A stretch of 64,000 bases of DNA. Origin: Metapseudomonas boanensis. Its GTDB lineage: Bacteria; Pseudomonadota; Gammaproteobacteria; Pseudomonadales; Pseudomonadaceae. Under the pieces are notes generated by a model that was not told the origin of the DNA, made no database searches, and worked only from the letters and a program-made list of their open reading frames with translations. The translations under genes and the position numbers were made by a program. Location of the stretch: contig NZ_JAGTIS010000001.1 of assembly GCF_018704125.1 (NCBI RefSeq), positions 744,001 through 808,000 of the forward strand, written 5' to 3'. Below, piece after piece: positions 37,860 through 48,064 of the stretch; the first letter of the stretch is position 1; each line of letters begins with the position of its first letter.

Positions 37860-38588
37860 ATGGCCGAACAAACCAGCATCCTGGTGGTGGATGACGACGC
37901 CGAGATTCGCGAACTATTGCTCGACTACCTTGGTGGACTGGGATACCAGGTCTGCGCTGTGGCGGACAGCGAGCAGTTGCGGGCGCGCCTGGCCGAGGCG
38001 TTGCCTGATCTGGTGTTGCTGGACGTCGGCCTGCCAGGGGAGGACGGCCTGAGCCTAGCGCGTTACCTGCGCGAGCATCACGACCTCCCGGTGATCATGG
38101 TGTCCGGTGCTGGCAGTTCGCTGGACCGCATCATCGGCCTGGAAGTGGGCGCCGATGATTACCTGGCCAAGCCCTTTGACCCTCGGGAGCTACTGGCGCG
38201 GGTCAAGACCGTCCTGCGTCGGTACCGTCGGCCAGCGGCGACCGTGGACGTCCCGCGAAGCGAGCCAGGGGCCGATTGCTTGCGTCTGGGGCAATGCCGG
38301 CTGGACCTGCAAAGTCGCCAGCTGTTCGATGCGGCAGGCCAGGAAATCCCCCTGACAGCGATGGAATTCGATCTGCTGCAGGCCTTCGCCCAGCGTCCCA
38401 ATCGGCCACTCTCTCGCGATCAGCTGCTCAATCTCACCCAGCATCGTGATTGGAGCCCCTTCGACCGGTCCATCGATATCCGCATCGCGCGGTTGCGGCG
38501 CAAGCTCGAACAGGATCCGGACAAGCCACAGATCATTCGTACCGTGCGTGGCGTCGGCTACATGTTCGTTCCGGGCGGTGTTGCATAG
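37860..38588 (+). CDS. OmpR-family response regulator
   Basis: This 242-residue two-component regulator has a receiver domain with acidic pocket (LVVDDDAE), phosphoacceptor D55 in LLDVGLPGEDG and LAKPFDPREL. A linker leads to a winged-helix DNA-binding domain (residues about 140-238) ending in SIDIRIARLRRKLEQDP and IIRTVRGVGYMF, typical of OmpR/PhoB regulators. The soluble hybrid kinase gene follows after 214 bases, so it is a likely partner, although the kinase carries its own receiver. Confidence 0.92.
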   Translation: MAEQTSILVVDDDAEIRELLLDYLGGLGYQVCAVADSEQLRARLAEALPDLVLLDVGLPGEDGLSLARYLREHHDLPVIMVSGAGSSLDRIIGLEVGADDYLAKPFDPRELLARVKTVLRRYRRPAATVDVPRSEPGADCLRLGQCRLDLQSRQLFDAAGQEIPLTAMEFDLLQAFAQRPNRPLSRDQLLNLTQHRDWSPFDRSIDIRIARLRRKLEQDPDKPQIIRTVRGVGYMFVPGGVA

Positions 38589-38802
38589 CGCGGCTCTCAA
38601 TAGAGCAATCTGTGCAAGGTCGAGTGCGATGGGAGCCATCACTTGGTGGGGCCGAAGCCGAGTGACGCCAGCCCCCTGTGGTTACCGCAGGCCCGCCACC
38701 GCAACGCATTGTTTCAATTGTTTCAATACGTCCTGGGCCCTGCCGGGCCGGCACGGGCTGTCTCTATACTCAGGCTGTCCACCCAGCCCGGAGGGTCGCC
38801 AG

Positions 38803-41631
38803 GTGAGCCAGAGCCTGACCAGCAGTTTTGTCGCCGTGAGCGCTGAAGAGCACCAACTCCGGCAGATTGTCGACAACAGCAGCGCAGTGATCTATGTGAA
38901 GGACCTGGATGGTCGCCTGCGATTGGTCAACCGTGCCTTCGAGCAGCTGTTCAAGGTCAATTCGGATCGGGTGATCGGCCGTACCGACCACGACTTCTTC
39001 CCCAAGGAGATGGCCGACGTCCTGCGTGCCAACGACCTGCGCGTGGCACAACTCGGGCATGAGCTGGAGTTCGAGGAGCAGGTGCCCCTTGGCGGTGGCG
39101 TTCGCACCTATCTGTCGACCAAGTTTCCGCTGTTCGACAGCGGAGGCCGGGTAACAGCCGTCTGCGGCATTTCCACGGACATCAGCTCGCGCAAGAGCCT
39201 GGAGGAGGTGTTGCGCTTCGTGGCTCTCGGGGTCTCCGCTGCTACCGGCAATGAAGTTTTCGAAGCCATCGCGCGTTACATGGTGCGCTCCCTGCAGGCC
39301 GACTTCGCCTTCGTCAGCCGCATTAGCGATGTCGGTCCGCATTGCCTGACGACTCTTGCGCTTTATTACGGAGGCAAACTGCACAGCAATGCCACTTATG
39401 AGCTGGTCGGGACGCCCTGCGCCGAGGTGTTCGGTGGAAGCTTCCACTTCATTCCTCGTGACCTGCAGCAGATTTATCCGAGCGATTCGGTGTTTGCCGA
39501 GTTCGGAGTGGACAGCTACGCGGGCTATCCGCTTTTCGCCAGCGATGGCCGCCCACTTGGCCTGATCGCGGCCGGGCGCTGTGGTCCGATGAGCGACCGT
39601 GACCGGGCGGAGTCGGTTTTGCGCATCTTCTCCGTAAGGGCTGCTGCCGAGATCGAGCGTCTGGAGGCCGAGGCGAGTTACCGGGCGATTTTCGAAACGT
39701 CGGAAGATGCGATCTTCGTCCATGACATCGGGACTGGTGCCTTGGTGGACGTCAATCCCAAGGCTTGTCGGGCCTACGGCTACAGCTACGACGAGATGCT
39801 GAAGCTGGACATGGATGCCTTCAGTGCCGGCTACTCGCCTTATACCGGCAAGGAGGCGGCGGGTCATCTTGCGCGGGCAGCGGCCGGTGAGGTCCAGCGC
39901 TTCGAATGGCATCGGCGCAACCGCGATGGCAGCCTGCATTGGGACGAGGTGCTGCTCAAGCGTGTAACCATTGGCGGGATCGACCGCATCCTCGCCATCA
40001 CCCGTGAAATTACCCAGCGCAAGGAGGCCGAACAGGCCCTGCGTGCCAGTGAACTCCAGTACCGGGCGATCACCAACACCGCCCTGGATTGCTTCATCAG
40101 CATGGATGAGGCGGGCCGTGTGCTGGCCTTCAATCCGGCTGCCGAGCAGTGTTTCGGGTTGAGCCATGCTCAGGTGCTGGGGCATCCCTTGCTCAAGCTG
40201 ATTATCCCGCCACGATTTCGTGAAGCCTATGAACGGGGTTTCGAACATTACCTGGAGACCGGCCACGGTGCCTTCCTCGGCAAACGGATGGAGGTGGTGG
40301 CGCAGCGCTCGGACGGTGAAGAGTTCCTCGCGGAACTGGCGCTGACGCAGGTGCCAGGTGACGAGGGGCCTCGTTTCATCTGCTATTTGCGTGACATAAC
40401 CGAGCGCCAGCGGGCCGAGGAGGAGCGGGTACGGCTAGAGCAGCAGCTGCGCCAGGCGCAGCGCATGGAGGCCATCGGCCATCTGACCGGCGGGATTGCC
40501 CATGACTTCAACAACCTGCTGACCAGCATGCTGGGGTATACCGTCATGGCCCGGGAGCTGGCCGAACAGCAGTACGACGAGCGCCTGGGTAAGTACCTGG
40601 CGCGCGTACAGCGCTCGGCGGAGAAGGCGCGTGACCTCATCCAGCAGATGCTCACCTTCAGTCGCGGAAGTCGCGGCAAGCCGCAGGAAGTGGCGCTGGA
40701 TCGCCTGCTCGGCGACTTCATCCGGCTGGTGGAGTCGACGTTGCCCGCCACCGTAGAGCTGCACACCCGGTTGGATCACGATCTGCCCAGCGTCCTGGTC
40801 GACCCCGTGCAACTAGAGCAGGTGCTGATGAACCTGTGTATCAACGCACGGGATGCCATGGGTAGCGTTGGCTATTTACGCGTCAGTCTAGGACAGGAGC
40901 ATCTGGAAACGGTCTGCGCCTCTTGCCAGCAACCCATCAACGGGGCTTTTGTCACGTTGACCGTGAGCGACAGCGGCCCGGGTATCGAGCCGGCGCTGAG
41001 AGCACAGATATTCGAACCGTTCTTTTCCACCAAAGCCAGCGGTCAGGGCAGTGGCATGGGGCTGTCGATGGTGCATGGCATTGTCCATGAATACGGTGGC
41101 CACATTCACCTGGATAGCCCGCCTGGGCAGGGCGCAACCTTCCGCATCCTCTTGCCGCCTCATCGCGAGGGTTGTGTTGCGGCAAGTCCGGCCGAGGAGT
41201 CTGGCCTGTATCGTGCGCCGCTGCGCTCGTCGCTCTCAGGCCGGGTGGCAGTGGTCGACGATGATGATGAGGTTGCTGAGTTCATGGGCGAACTGCTGGA
41301 GGGTTGGGGGCTGGAACCGACGATCTTCTGTGATGCCGAGCAGGCCAGCCAGCAGCTCTGTGCAGAGCCCTACGGATGGGATTTCGTCATCCTCGACCAG
41401 AGTATGCCGCGGCTCAGTGGTATGCAGCTGGCGCGGCGCTTGCTCGCCTCCAGGTCCGACTTGCCAATCGTGATCTATACGGGTTTCAGCGATGCCCTGG
41501 TGGAGAGTGAGGTGCAGCAGCAGGGAGTCAGGGCTCTGCTGACCAAACCGTTGGATCAGCAACGCTTGCATCGTTTGTTGCAGGCATCGTTGGGCACCCC
41601 GAGGGAGGGATACAAAACGGAAACAAATTGA
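38803..41631 (+). CDS. Soluble PAS/GAF hybrid histidine kinase
   Basis: This 942-residue protein has no membrane segment. In order it holds a PAS domain (about 17-125), GAF-like domain (about 135-275), PAS (about 290-405), PAS (about 415-530), HisKA with H567 in GGIAHDFNNLLTSMLG, an HATPase with GPGIEPALR and GSGMGLSMVHGIVHEYGG, and a C-terminal receiver with D865 in VILDQSMPRLSG. GTG 38803 was chosen because GGAGGG lies seven bases upstream. A longer frame would overlap the response-regulator gene and is unlikely. A soluble sensor with several PAS domains suggests an internal signal such as redox, a ligand or light; the signal is not known. Confidence 0.92.
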   Translation: MSQSLTSSFVAVSAEEHQLRQIVDNSSAVIYVKDLDGRLRLVNRAFEQLFKVNSDRVIGRTDHDFFPKEMADVLRANDLRVAQLGHELEFEEQVPLGGGVRTYLSTKFPLFDSGGRVTAVCGISTDISSRKSLEEVLRFVALGVSAATGNEVFEAIARYMVRSLQADFAFVSRISDVGPHCLTTLALYYGGKLHSNATYELVGTPCAEVFGGSFHFIPRDLQQIYPSDSVFAEFGVDSYAGYPLFASDGRPLGLIAAGRCGPMSDRDRAESVLRIFSVRAAAEIERLEAEASYRAIFETSEDAIFVHDIGTGALVDVNPKACRAYGYSYDEMLKLDMDAFSAGYSPYTGKEAAGHLARAAAGEVQRFEWHRRNRDGSLHWDEVLLKRVTIGGIDRILAITREITQRKEAEQALRASELQYRAITNTALDCFISMDEAGRVLAFNPAAEQCFGLSHAQVLGHPLLKLIIPPRFREAYERGFEHYLETGHGAFLGKRMEVVAQRSDGEEFLAELALTQVPGDEGPRFICYLRDITERQRAEEERVRLEQQLRQAQRMEAIGHLTGGIAHDFNNLLTSMLGYTVMARELAEQQYDERLGKYLARVQRSAEKARDLIQQMLTFSRGSRGKPQEVALDRLLGDFIRLVESTLPATVELHTRLDHDLPSVLVDPVQLEQVLMNLCINARDAMGSVGYLRVSLGQEHLETVCASCQQPINGAFVTLTVSDSGPGIEPALRAQIFEPFFSTKASGQGSGMGLSMVHGIVHEYGGHIHLDSPPGQGATFRILLPPHREGCVAASPAEESGLYRAPLRSSLSGRVAVVDDDDEVAEFMGELLEGWGLEPTIFCDAEQASQQLCAEPYGWDFVILDQSMPRLSGMQLARRLLASRSDLPIVIYTGFSDALVESEVQQQGVRALLTKPLDQQRLHRLLQASLGTPREGYKTETN

Positions 41632-41725
41632 GTGCGATCAGCCATCGGCTTGATACAGGCCGGGGTGAAGCTGAGTTCGACGCCAGCCATTGGCCGTCGA
41701 CCAGCAACCCAGGCAGGAGCGCATC

Positions 41726-42499
41726 ATGTTCGACTATTTCAAGCGCAGTTCGATCTTTCTTTATGGCGTGATCAGTTACCTGATTTTCTTCGCTACCTTC
41801 GTATATTCCATCGGCTTCATCGCCAATCTGCCCTTCGCCCCGCGTACGCTGGACGGGGAGCCACGGCTGCCGTTCTGGGCCGCGTTGGGGATTGATGCCC
41901 TCCTGCTGGGGATTTTCGCGGTACAGCACAGCCTCATGGCCCGGCCAGCCTTCAAGGCCTGGTGGACTAAATGGATTCCGCCGGAAGCCGAGCGCAGTAC
42001 TTATGTGCTGTTCTCCAGCCTGGCCTTGCTGATGCTGTATAGCTTCTGGCAACCACTGGGGGGCGAGATCTGGACCATCGAGAACCGTTCGGGTCGCCTG
42101 GTGTTGGGCGCTACCTTCGCGTTCGGCTGGGCGCTGGTGTTTTACAGCACGCTGCTGATCAACCACTTCGATCTGTTCGGCTTGCGCCAGGTCTGGCTCA
42201 ACCTGCTGGGCAAACCCTATACCTCGCTGCAGTTCAAGACGCCGGGGGCCTACAAGCTGGTTCGCCACCCGCTGTATCTGGGCTGGTTCCTGTGCTTCTG
42301 GGCAACGCCGACAATGACCGCTACGCACCTGCTGTTCGCCGTGATGACCAGCATTTATATCCTTGCTGCGATCCAGCTGGAGGAGCGGGACTTGATGCGG
42401 GCACACCCGGAATATGCGGATTATCGTCGGCAGGTGCCCATGCTGCTGCCACGCTTTGGTCGCCGTAGCAAGGTAGAACGCGAGCGTGAAGCGGCCTGA
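41726..42499 (+). CDS. mddA: Methanethiol S-methyltransferase-like membrane protein
   Basis: This 257-residue protein has about five helices and resembles MddA, which methylates methanethiol to dimethyl sulfide with S-adenosylmethionine. Supporting segments are FAVQHSLMARPAFKAWWTKW, NHFDLFGLRQVW and the C-terminal motif TPGAYKLVRHPLYLGWFL, which is shared with isoprenylcysteine and phospholipid methyltransferases. An AGGAG site lies six bases before the chosen ATG. It may instead be a related NnrU/ICMT-like protein. It sits alone between the hybrid kinase and terminators. Confidence 0.7.
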   Translation: MFDYFKRSSIFLYGVISYLIFFATFVYSIGFIANLPFAPRTLDGEPRLPFWAALGIDALLLGIFAVQHSLMARPAFKAWWTKWIPPEAERSTYVLFSSLALLMLYSFWQPLGGEIWTIENRSGRLVLGATFAFGWALVFYSTLLINHFDLFGLRQVWLNLLGKPYTSLQFKTPGAYKLVRHPLYLGWFLCFWATPTMTATHLLFAVMTSIYILAAIQLEERDLMRAHPEYADYRRQVPMLLPRFGRRSKVEREREAA

Positions 42500-42517
42500 A
42501 CGTCGACCTGACGTAGA

Positions 42518-42539
42518 AAGGGCGCCTGATGGCGCCCTT
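42518..42539 (+). terminator. Terminator after mddA-like gene
   Basis: A perfect stem AAGGGCGCC-TGAT-GGCGCCCTT, followed by GTCTTGTCT (a modest T-rich tract). Confidence 0.75.
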
Positions 42540-42646
42540 GTCTTGTCTGGGATGTCGCTGCTATGGGGTGCTGGTTCGCGCTGAGCCGAAGGTGAAGCCT
42601 AACATTTCCGGGTGGAGGTTCGGCCTGGCGCACGGAGTGCCCGCAA

Positions 42647-42684
42647 ACGAAAAAGCCCGTATCGAACGATACGGGCTTTTTCGT
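42647..42684. terminator. Bidirectional terminator beside fabB
   Basis: An 18-bp perfect stem (ACGAAAAAGCCCGTATCG with its complement) around AA. It has A/T-rich arms and stands just beyond the fabB stop on the minus strand. Confidence 0.9.
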
Positions 42685-42700
42685 CAACTGCAGGACTGGA

Positions 42701-43918
42701 TCAGCCCTTGAAGCGCTTCAGGACGAGGGTGGCGTTGGTGCCGCCGAAGCCGAAGCTGTTGGACATGACGGTGTCGACCTTGGCGTTTTCACGGGTCTCG
42801 CGCAGGATCGGCATGTCGGCTACTTCCGGGTCCAGCTCGTCGATATTGGCCGAGCCAGCCATGAAGTTGCCTTCCATCATCAGCAGGCAGTAGATCGCTT
42901 CCTGTACGCCGGCAGCGCCCAGGGAGTGGCCGGACAGGCTCTTGGTGGAGCTGATGGCCGGCGCCTTGTCACCGAACACCGCGCGTACGCCGCGGATTTC
43001 CGCTACGTCGCCCACAGGAGTCGAAGTGCCGTGGGTGTTCAGGTAATCGATCGGCGTGTCGACGGTGGACAGTGCCTGCTGCATGCAGCGGATTGCGCCT
43101 TCGCCGCTCGGGGCAACCATGTCGTAGCCGTCGGAGGTCGCGCCGTAGCCGACGATTTCAGCGTAAATCTTGGCGCCACGCTTGAGGGCGTGCTCAAGCT
43201 CCTCTACGACGACCATGCCGCCGCCACCGGCGATGACAAAACCGTCACGCTTGGCGTCGTAGGCGCGGGAGGCCTTCTCGGGGGTGTCGTTGTACTGGGT
43301 CGATAGCGCGCCCATGGCGTCGAACAGGCAGCTCTGGCTCCAATGCTCTTCTTCGCCACCACCGGCAAAGACCATGTCCTGCTTGCCCAGCTGGATCTGC
43401 TCCATAGCCTGGCCGATGCAGTGCGCACTGGTTGCGCAAGCCGAGGAAATAGAGAAATTCACGCCCTTGATCTGGAAGGGGGTGGCCAGGCACGCGGAAA
43501 CAGTGCTGCCCATGGTGCGGGTAACGCGGTATGGGCCGATGCGCTTGACGCCTTTCTCGCGCAGGGTGTCGATGGCTTCCATCTGGTTGACAGTGGAGGC
43601 ACCGCCGGAACCTGCAATCAGGCCCACGCGCGGGTTGGAGATTTGCTCGGCGGTCAGGCCGGCATCCTCGATGGCCTGCTGCATGGACAGGTAGGCATAG
43701 GCAGCGGCATCACCCATGAAGCGGAAGATCTTGCGGTCGATCAGCTCTTCAAGGTTCAGGTCTACCGAGCCGGAAACCTGGCTGCGCAGGCCCATTTCGG
43801 CGTACGAGGGGTTGTAGCGGATACCGGCACGGCCAGCGCGCAGGTTGGCGGAGACGGTGGCTTTGTCATTGCCCAGGCAGGAGACGATGCCCAGACCGGT
43901 AATCACGACGCGACGCAT
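42701..43918 (-). CDS. fabB: 3-Oxoacyl-ACP synthase I FabB
   Basis: This 405-residue condensing enzyme elongates unsaturated acyl-ACPs in type II fatty acid synthesis. The catalytic triad is C161 in [13 protein letters not shown]296 in [12 protein letters not shown] and H331 in [11 protein letters not shown]. The length matches E. coli FabB. It follows fabA on the same strand after 11 bases, forming the fabAB operon. Confidence 0.97.
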   Translation of the reverse strand: MRRVVITGLGIVSCLGNDKATVSANLRAGRAGIRYNPSYAEMGLRSQVSGSVDLNLEELIDRKIFRFMGDAAAYAYLSMQQAIEDAGLTAEQISNPRVGLIAGSGGASTVNQMEAIDTLREKGVKRIGPYRVTRTMGSTVSACLATPFQIKGVNFSISSACATSAHCIGQAMEQIQLGKQDMVFAGGGEEEHWSQSCLFDAMGALSTQYNDTPEKASRAYDAKRDGFVIAGGGGMVVVEELEHALKRGAKIYAEIVGYGATSDGYDMVAPSGEGAIRCMQQALSTVDTPIDYLNTHGTSTPVGDVAEIRGVRAVFGDKAPAISSTKSLSGHSLGAAGVQEAIYCLLMMEGNFMAGSANIDELDPEVADMPILRETRENAKVDTVMSNSFGFGGTNATLVLKRFKG

Positions 43919-43929
43919 GCGGATGTCCT

Positions 43930-44445
43930 TCAGAAGCTGTCGGTAGAGGTGAAGAGGCCGACGCGCAGGCCTTCGGCGCTGTAAATCTCGCGGCCATCGA
44001 CGCTGACGGTGCCGTCGGCAATGCCGAGGATCAGCGATCGGTTAATAGTGCGCTTGATGTGAATGTTGTAGGTGATCTTTTTCGCGGACGGCAAGATCTG
44101 GCCGAAGAACTTGACTTCGCCAGAGCCCAGCGCACGACCACGGCCGGGGTTGCCCTGCCAGCCGAGGAAGAAACCAACCAGCTGCCACATTGCATCGAGG
44201 CCGAGGCAGCCGGGCATGACCGGGTCGCCTTCGAAGTGGCAGGCGAAGAACCACAGGTCGGGGTTGATGTCGAGCTCTGCGACGATTTCACCTTTGCCGT
44301 ACTTTCCGCCGGTTTCGCTGATATGAACGATGCGATCGATCATCAGCATGTTGGGGGCGGGCAGTTGCGCATTACCTGGGCCGAACAGCTCGCCGCGACT
44401 GCAGCGCAGCAGGTCTTCCCGGGAATAGGCGTTTTGTTTGGTCAT
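43930..44445 (-). CDS. fabA: 3-Hydroxydecanoyl-ACP dehydratase/isomerase FabA
   Basis: This 171-residue hot-dog enzyme dehydrates 3-hydroxyacyl-ACP and isomerises trans-2- to cis-3-decenoyl-ACP, introducing the double bond. The catalytic pair is H70 in [11 protein letters not shown] and D84 in [15 protein letters not shown], as in E. coli. A GAGGAGCTCGC site lies upstream. It is the first gene of fabAB and is preceded by a 256-base region with a DesT-like palindrome. Confidence 0.97.
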   Translation of the reverse strand: MTKQNAYSREDLLRCSRGELFGPGNAQLPAPNMLMIDRIVHISETGGKYGKGEIVAELDINPDLWFFACHFEGDPVMPGCLGLDAMWQLVGFFLGWQGNPGRGRALGSGEVKFFGQILPSAKKITYNIHIKRTINRSLILGIADGTVSVDGREIYSAEGLRVGLFTSTDSF

Positions 44446-44571
44446 GCGAGCTCCTCAATGGTCCCCGTGTGGTACAGGGCTTGGCATTTCATCCTGCTGC
44501 CGATCACGCACAGGGCGACCGTCGACAGACTAGTCATAGACTATTGCGTTGTAGTGAAAGTCACAGGGTGA

Positions 44572-44589
44572 AGAGAACAGTCGTTCACC
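44572..44589 (-). promoter_or_regulatory. DesT-like palindrome upstream of fabAB
   Basis: On the minus strand this reads GGTGAACGACTGTTCTCT. The DesT operator I remember from the P. aeruginosa desaturase promoter is an 18-base palindrome starting AGTGAACGC. This site agrees at about 13 of 18 positions. It lies about 127 bases before the fabA ATG. In P. aeruginosa, DesT also represses fabAB. The assignment is inference. Confidence 0.45.
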
Positions 44590-44701
44590 CAATGGGTTTA
44601 AACGGTCGCAAGGGGCGTGCCAAAGGCATCCCGCTTGCCAAGCGTGCTGCACTTTAACACTCCTGGCCACTCTCCGAATGTCTGGAAACGGCACTCGCTC
44701 G

Positions 44702-46606
44702 TCAGCTTGGCGGATTTTGCAGCCAACGCTGCATGACTCGATGCAGGTCGGCACGCTTGAAGGGCTTGGCGAGGTAGTCGTTCATGCCGGCCGCAAGGCA
44801 AGCCTCACGGTCGCCCTGCAGGGCATTGGCGGTGAGGGCAATAATCGGTATCGCTGAGCAGCCATTCATCCGACGAATCTGCCGGGTGGCCTCATAACCG
44901 TCCAGCACCGGCAGTCGGCAATCCATGAGAATCGCGGAGTATTGGTTACGCGAAGCGGAGTGCACGGCCTGGGCGCCATCGCCCACCAGGCTGACCTGGA
45001 AGCCGAGGCTGCGCAGCATGGCTTCGATCACCGTCTGGTTGACCGGGTTGTCCTCCACCAGCAATACGGTCAGGCCATTGGCTTCAGCTGTGTTCTGGAT
45101 CCGACTATAGGCGACCGGTCCGATTTGCCGACGGAAGGGCAGGGGAATTTCCAGGGTAAAGACCGAACCGGTGCCCTCGTGGCTCTCCGCGCGCAGTGTG
45201 CCGCCCATGCGCTCGGCCAGGGTCCGGGCGATGGGCAGGCCCAGGCCGGTGCCGCCGTAGCGCCGGGAAATCGAGTTGTCCGCCTGTTGGAAGGCATTGA
45301 ACATATGTTCGAGCCGTTCCGGCGAGATACCGATGCCGCTGTCGTGGACGGCGCAAGTGAGCCAGAGTACTTCGCTATCCAGCGCCTGCCAGCGTGTTTC
45401 TACGCGGATGCTGCCATCTTCGGTGAACTTGAGCGCGTTACCCACCAGATTGACCAGGATTTGCCTGATACGCGTAGGGTCACCCTGAACCTCCACGCCT
45501 TCCAGCCCGTCCTGGGTGTCCAGGCATAGGGCGAGGCCGCGTTGCTGTGCACTGTGCTGGAACACCTGCACCGAGCCGAGGATCAGTTCGAGCAGGTTGA
45601 AGGGAATCCGTTCGAGTTCGAGGGCTCCACGCTCTATGCGAGAGAAATCGAGGATGTCGTTGATGACCTTGAGCAGGTGTTCGGTGGATTCGGTAGCGAG
45701 CGCTGTATATTCCGCCTGCTCCTCGTTCATTTCAGTGGTTTCCAGCAACTGCAGCATTCCAAGTACGCCATTCATCGGTGTACGCAGTTCGTGGCTCATC
45801 ATTGCGAGGAAGTCCGACTTGGCCCGGTTGGCGCTCTCCGCTTCCTCCCGCGCCTTGATCAGCTGGCTCATGGCTTGTTGCTGCTCGGCGCTGGCCTTGT
45901 CGAGGCCGCTGGCAAGGTCGTTGATGTGGCGAGCCAGAATGCCCAACTCGCTTTCGTCCACTACCGGCAGGCTAGTGTTGTAGTTGCCGGCCTGAATGGC
46001 CTTGACTGCCCCGCCCATGTCGATGATCGGTTGTGATAACCGGGTGGCCAGGCGGCGGGCCAGCAGGAACGTCAGGAAGAGCGCAGCGAATGCCAGGACC
46101 GTAGCCTTGAGGAGGATCTCCTGCTGGCGATTGCTGAAGGCATCGTTGGACATACCGACCACGACCCGGCCGAGGTAGCCCTTGTCGTTGCGACCACGGA
46201 CTTCAGCCGGCACCGCCGGGCTGCCCGTCGATACCTGCTGGCGAAAGATGGGCGCATGAAATACTTCCACCTGCGGGCTGCTTTGTTCCAGTCTGGCGGC
46301 TTGCTCGAGGTAGACCAGAATGTTGTCCGCCCGGTCGCGGATTTCGAGGAAACGGACATGGGGTGTGCCGAGGCTGGCGTGCAGGAGGTTTTCCAATACC
46401 TCCAGCTTGCCGGATACCACCCCATACTCTGCTGCCGGCGCCAACTGGTTGGCGATCAATTGACCGGTATGGTTGAGCTCCTGGCGCAGGTCCTGCAGGC
46501 GAGCGAAGGTGAAGAAACCAGTGAGTAGCAGGGTGAGCAGGAGTGCCGGCCCAAGGCTGATCAGCTGGGTGCGGGTGTGGATGTCCCAGTGATGCCTAAA
46601 GGTCAT
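44702..46606 (-). CDS. Membrane hybrid histidine kinase, PA1611-like
   Basis: This 634-residue sensor has TM1 (about 15-33), a periplasmic region of about 130 residues, TM2 (about 167-185), HAMP (about 187-240), HisKA with H272 in FLAMMSHELRTPMNG, HATPase with DSGIGISPE and GGTGLGLPIA, and a receiver with D562 in ILMDCRLPVLDGYEA. No Hpt domain is present. Starts at 46696 and 46720 are possible. ATG 46606 has AGGG eight bases upstream and leaves a short cytoplasmic tail. From memory, the P. aeruginosa gene at this place beside fabA acts with RetS in the Gac network. Whether this protein does is inference. Confidence 0.85.
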   Translation of the reverse strand: MTFRHHWDIHTRTQLISLGPALLLTLLLTGFFTFARLQDLRQELNHTGQLIANQLAPAAEYGVVSGKLEVLENLLHASLGTPHVRFLEIRDRADNILVYLEQAARLEQSSPQVEVFHAPIFRQQVSTGSPAVPAEVRGRNDKGYLGRVVVGMSNDAFSNRQQEILLKATVLAFAALFLTFLLARRLATRLSQPIIDMGGAVKAIQAGNYNTSLPVVDESELGILARHINDLASGLDKASAEQQQAMSQLIKAREEAESANRAKSDFLAMMSHELRTPMNGVLGMLQLLETTEMNEEQAEYTALATESTEHLLKVINDILDFSRIERGALELERIPFNLLELILGSVQVFQHSAQQRGLALCLDTQDGLEGVEVQGDPTRIRQILVNLVGNALKFTEDGSIRVETRWQALDSEVLWLTCAVHDSGIGISPERLEHMFNAFQQADNSISRRYGGTGLGLPIARTLAERMGGTLRAESHEGTGSVFTLEIPLPFRRQIGPVAYSRIQNTAEANGLTVLLVEDNPVNQTVIEAMLRSLGFQVSLVGDGAQAVHSASRNQYSAILMDCRLPVLDGYEATRQIRRMNGCSAIPIIALTANALQGDREACLAAGMNDYLAKPFKRADLHRVMQRWLQNPPS

Positions 46607-46961
46607 TGACCGAGCCCTGTCGTCACGCAGATCGGGGGCTTGCAGAACGGTCTGGTCGCCGGTGGCGATTCGGGCGGCTGGGTCAGGGGATAGCATCGGC
46701 ACTTCATCCTTAGGCCTCATCACAACGTCGTCCGTGGAGAAGGCAGGTCTATGCTGGAACTCTAGCCTTGTTATGTCCCCGGTACTGGGGATTTTCGACA
46801 GTATCAGGATTGTGCCGGACGTTGGTTCCGTTTTGGTGCATCCAGGAGGTGGCACCTTGCCGGATCGGGCCTGTCAAAACTTGACGACATCTTAACCGAG
46901 GCGCGCTGCTTTGCCAGCGGCAACGGGCGAGATAGAGGCTGCCCGGCAGGCGGTGCCTCCG

Positions 46962-46967
46962 TATAAT
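46962..46967 (+). promoter_or_regulatory. -10 box of predicted gpsA promoter
   Basis: TATAAT matches consensus exactly and sits 40 bases before the gpsA ATG. The -35 position (CTGCCC, 46939-46944) is poor. Confidence 0.5.
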
Positions 46968-47007
46968 GCGCGCAACCGCCACTTCGATGGCTCTACATGG
47001 ACCCGTT

Positions 47008-48030
47008 ATGACTGAACAGCAACCCATTGCGGTGCTCGGTGGCGGCAGCTTCGGCACTGCCATTGCCAACCTGATGGCCGAGAATGGCCAGCGCGTGCGC
47101 CAGTGGATGCGCGACCCTGAACAGGCCGAGGCGATCCGCACCCAGCGTGAGAATCCGCGCTACCTGAGGGGTGTGAAGATTCACCCGGGGGTTGAGCCTG
47201 ATACCGATCTGTCCACCGTGCTCCAGGCGTGCGAGTTGGTCTTTGTCGCGATCCCGTCCGGCGCGCTGCGCAAGGTACTGGAGCCGGTGGCCGGTCTCCT
47301 GGCCGGCAAGCTCCTTGTCAGCACCACCAAGGGAATCGAGGCACAGAGCTTCAAGCTGATGAGCCAGATTCTCGAAGAAATTGCGCCAGCTGCGCGCATC
47401 GGTGTGATCTCCGGCCCCAACCTGGCCAAGGAAGTCGCCGACCATGCGCTGACCGCGACCGTAGTCGCCAGTGAGGATGCCGAACTCTGCACGCGCGTCC
47501 AGCACGCTCTCCACGGCCGCACATTCCGCGTTTATGCGAGCCAGGACCGCTTTGGGGTCGAACTGGGCGGTGCCCTGAAGAACGTCTACGCGATCATTGC
47601 TGGGATGGCAGCTGCCCTTGACATGGGCGAGAACACCAAAAGCATGCTGATTACCCGTGCCCTGGCGGAGATGACTCGTTTTGCCGTCAAACTCGGCGCA
47701 AACCCCATGACCTTCCTGGGTCTGGCCGGCGTCGGCGATCTGATCGTCACCTGCTCTTCGCCCAAGAGCCGCAACTACCAGGTCGGTTTTGCCCTGGGAG
47801 AGGGGCTCAGCCTGGAGGATGCGGTGGCGCGCCTCGGTGAAGTTGCCGAAGGGGTGAATACCCTCAAGGTGCTCAAGACCCGCTCAGAGGAATTGCAGGT
47901 GTACATGCCGTTGGTCGCAGGTTTGCATGCGATCCTCTTCGAAGGGCGCACGCTGGCCCAGGTGATCGAAGTACTGATGCGCGGCGAGCCCAAGACCGAC
48001 GTAGACTTCATTCCAACCACTGGCTTCTGA
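47008..48030 (+). CDS. gpsA: Glycerol-3-phosphate dehydrogenase [NAD(P)+] GpsA
   Basis: This 340-residue enzyme reduces dihydroxyacetone phosphate to sn-glycerol 3-phosphate for phospholipid synthesis. The Rossmann motif is [14 protein letters not shown] (residues about 8-21). [10 protein letters not shown] near 138-147, the catalytic K in [12 protein letters not shown] and [19 protein letters not shown] near 238-258 are diagnostic. ATG 47008 was preferred to upstream in-frame starts without protein-like sequence. A DUF4389 gene and sixA follow closely. Confidence 0.97.
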   Translation: MTEQQPIAVLGGGSFGTAIANLMAENGQRVRQWMRDPEQAEAIRTQRENPRYLRGVKIHPGVEPDTDLSTVLQACELVFVAIPSGALRKVLEPVAGLLAGKLLVSTTKGIEAQSFKLMSQILEEIAPAARIGVISGPNLAKEVADHALTATVVASEDAELCTRVQHALHGRTFRVYASQDRFGVELGGALKNVYAIIAGMAAALDMGENTKSMLITRALAEMTRFAVKLGANPMTFLGLAGVGDLIVTCSSPKSRNYQVGFALGEGLSLEDAVARLGEVAEGVNTLKVLKTRSEELQVYMPLVAGLHAILFEGRTLAQVIEVLMRGEPKTDVDFIPTTGF

Positions 48031-48064
48031 ATACGAACCGCATACCCGGACAAGGAGAATCCCC

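Noticed and set aside
38446-38802. A longer start for the PAS/GAF hybrid kinase
   Set aside because: It would overlap the response-regulator gene by 143 bases and adds non-conserved sequence. GTG 38803 has a strong ribosome site.
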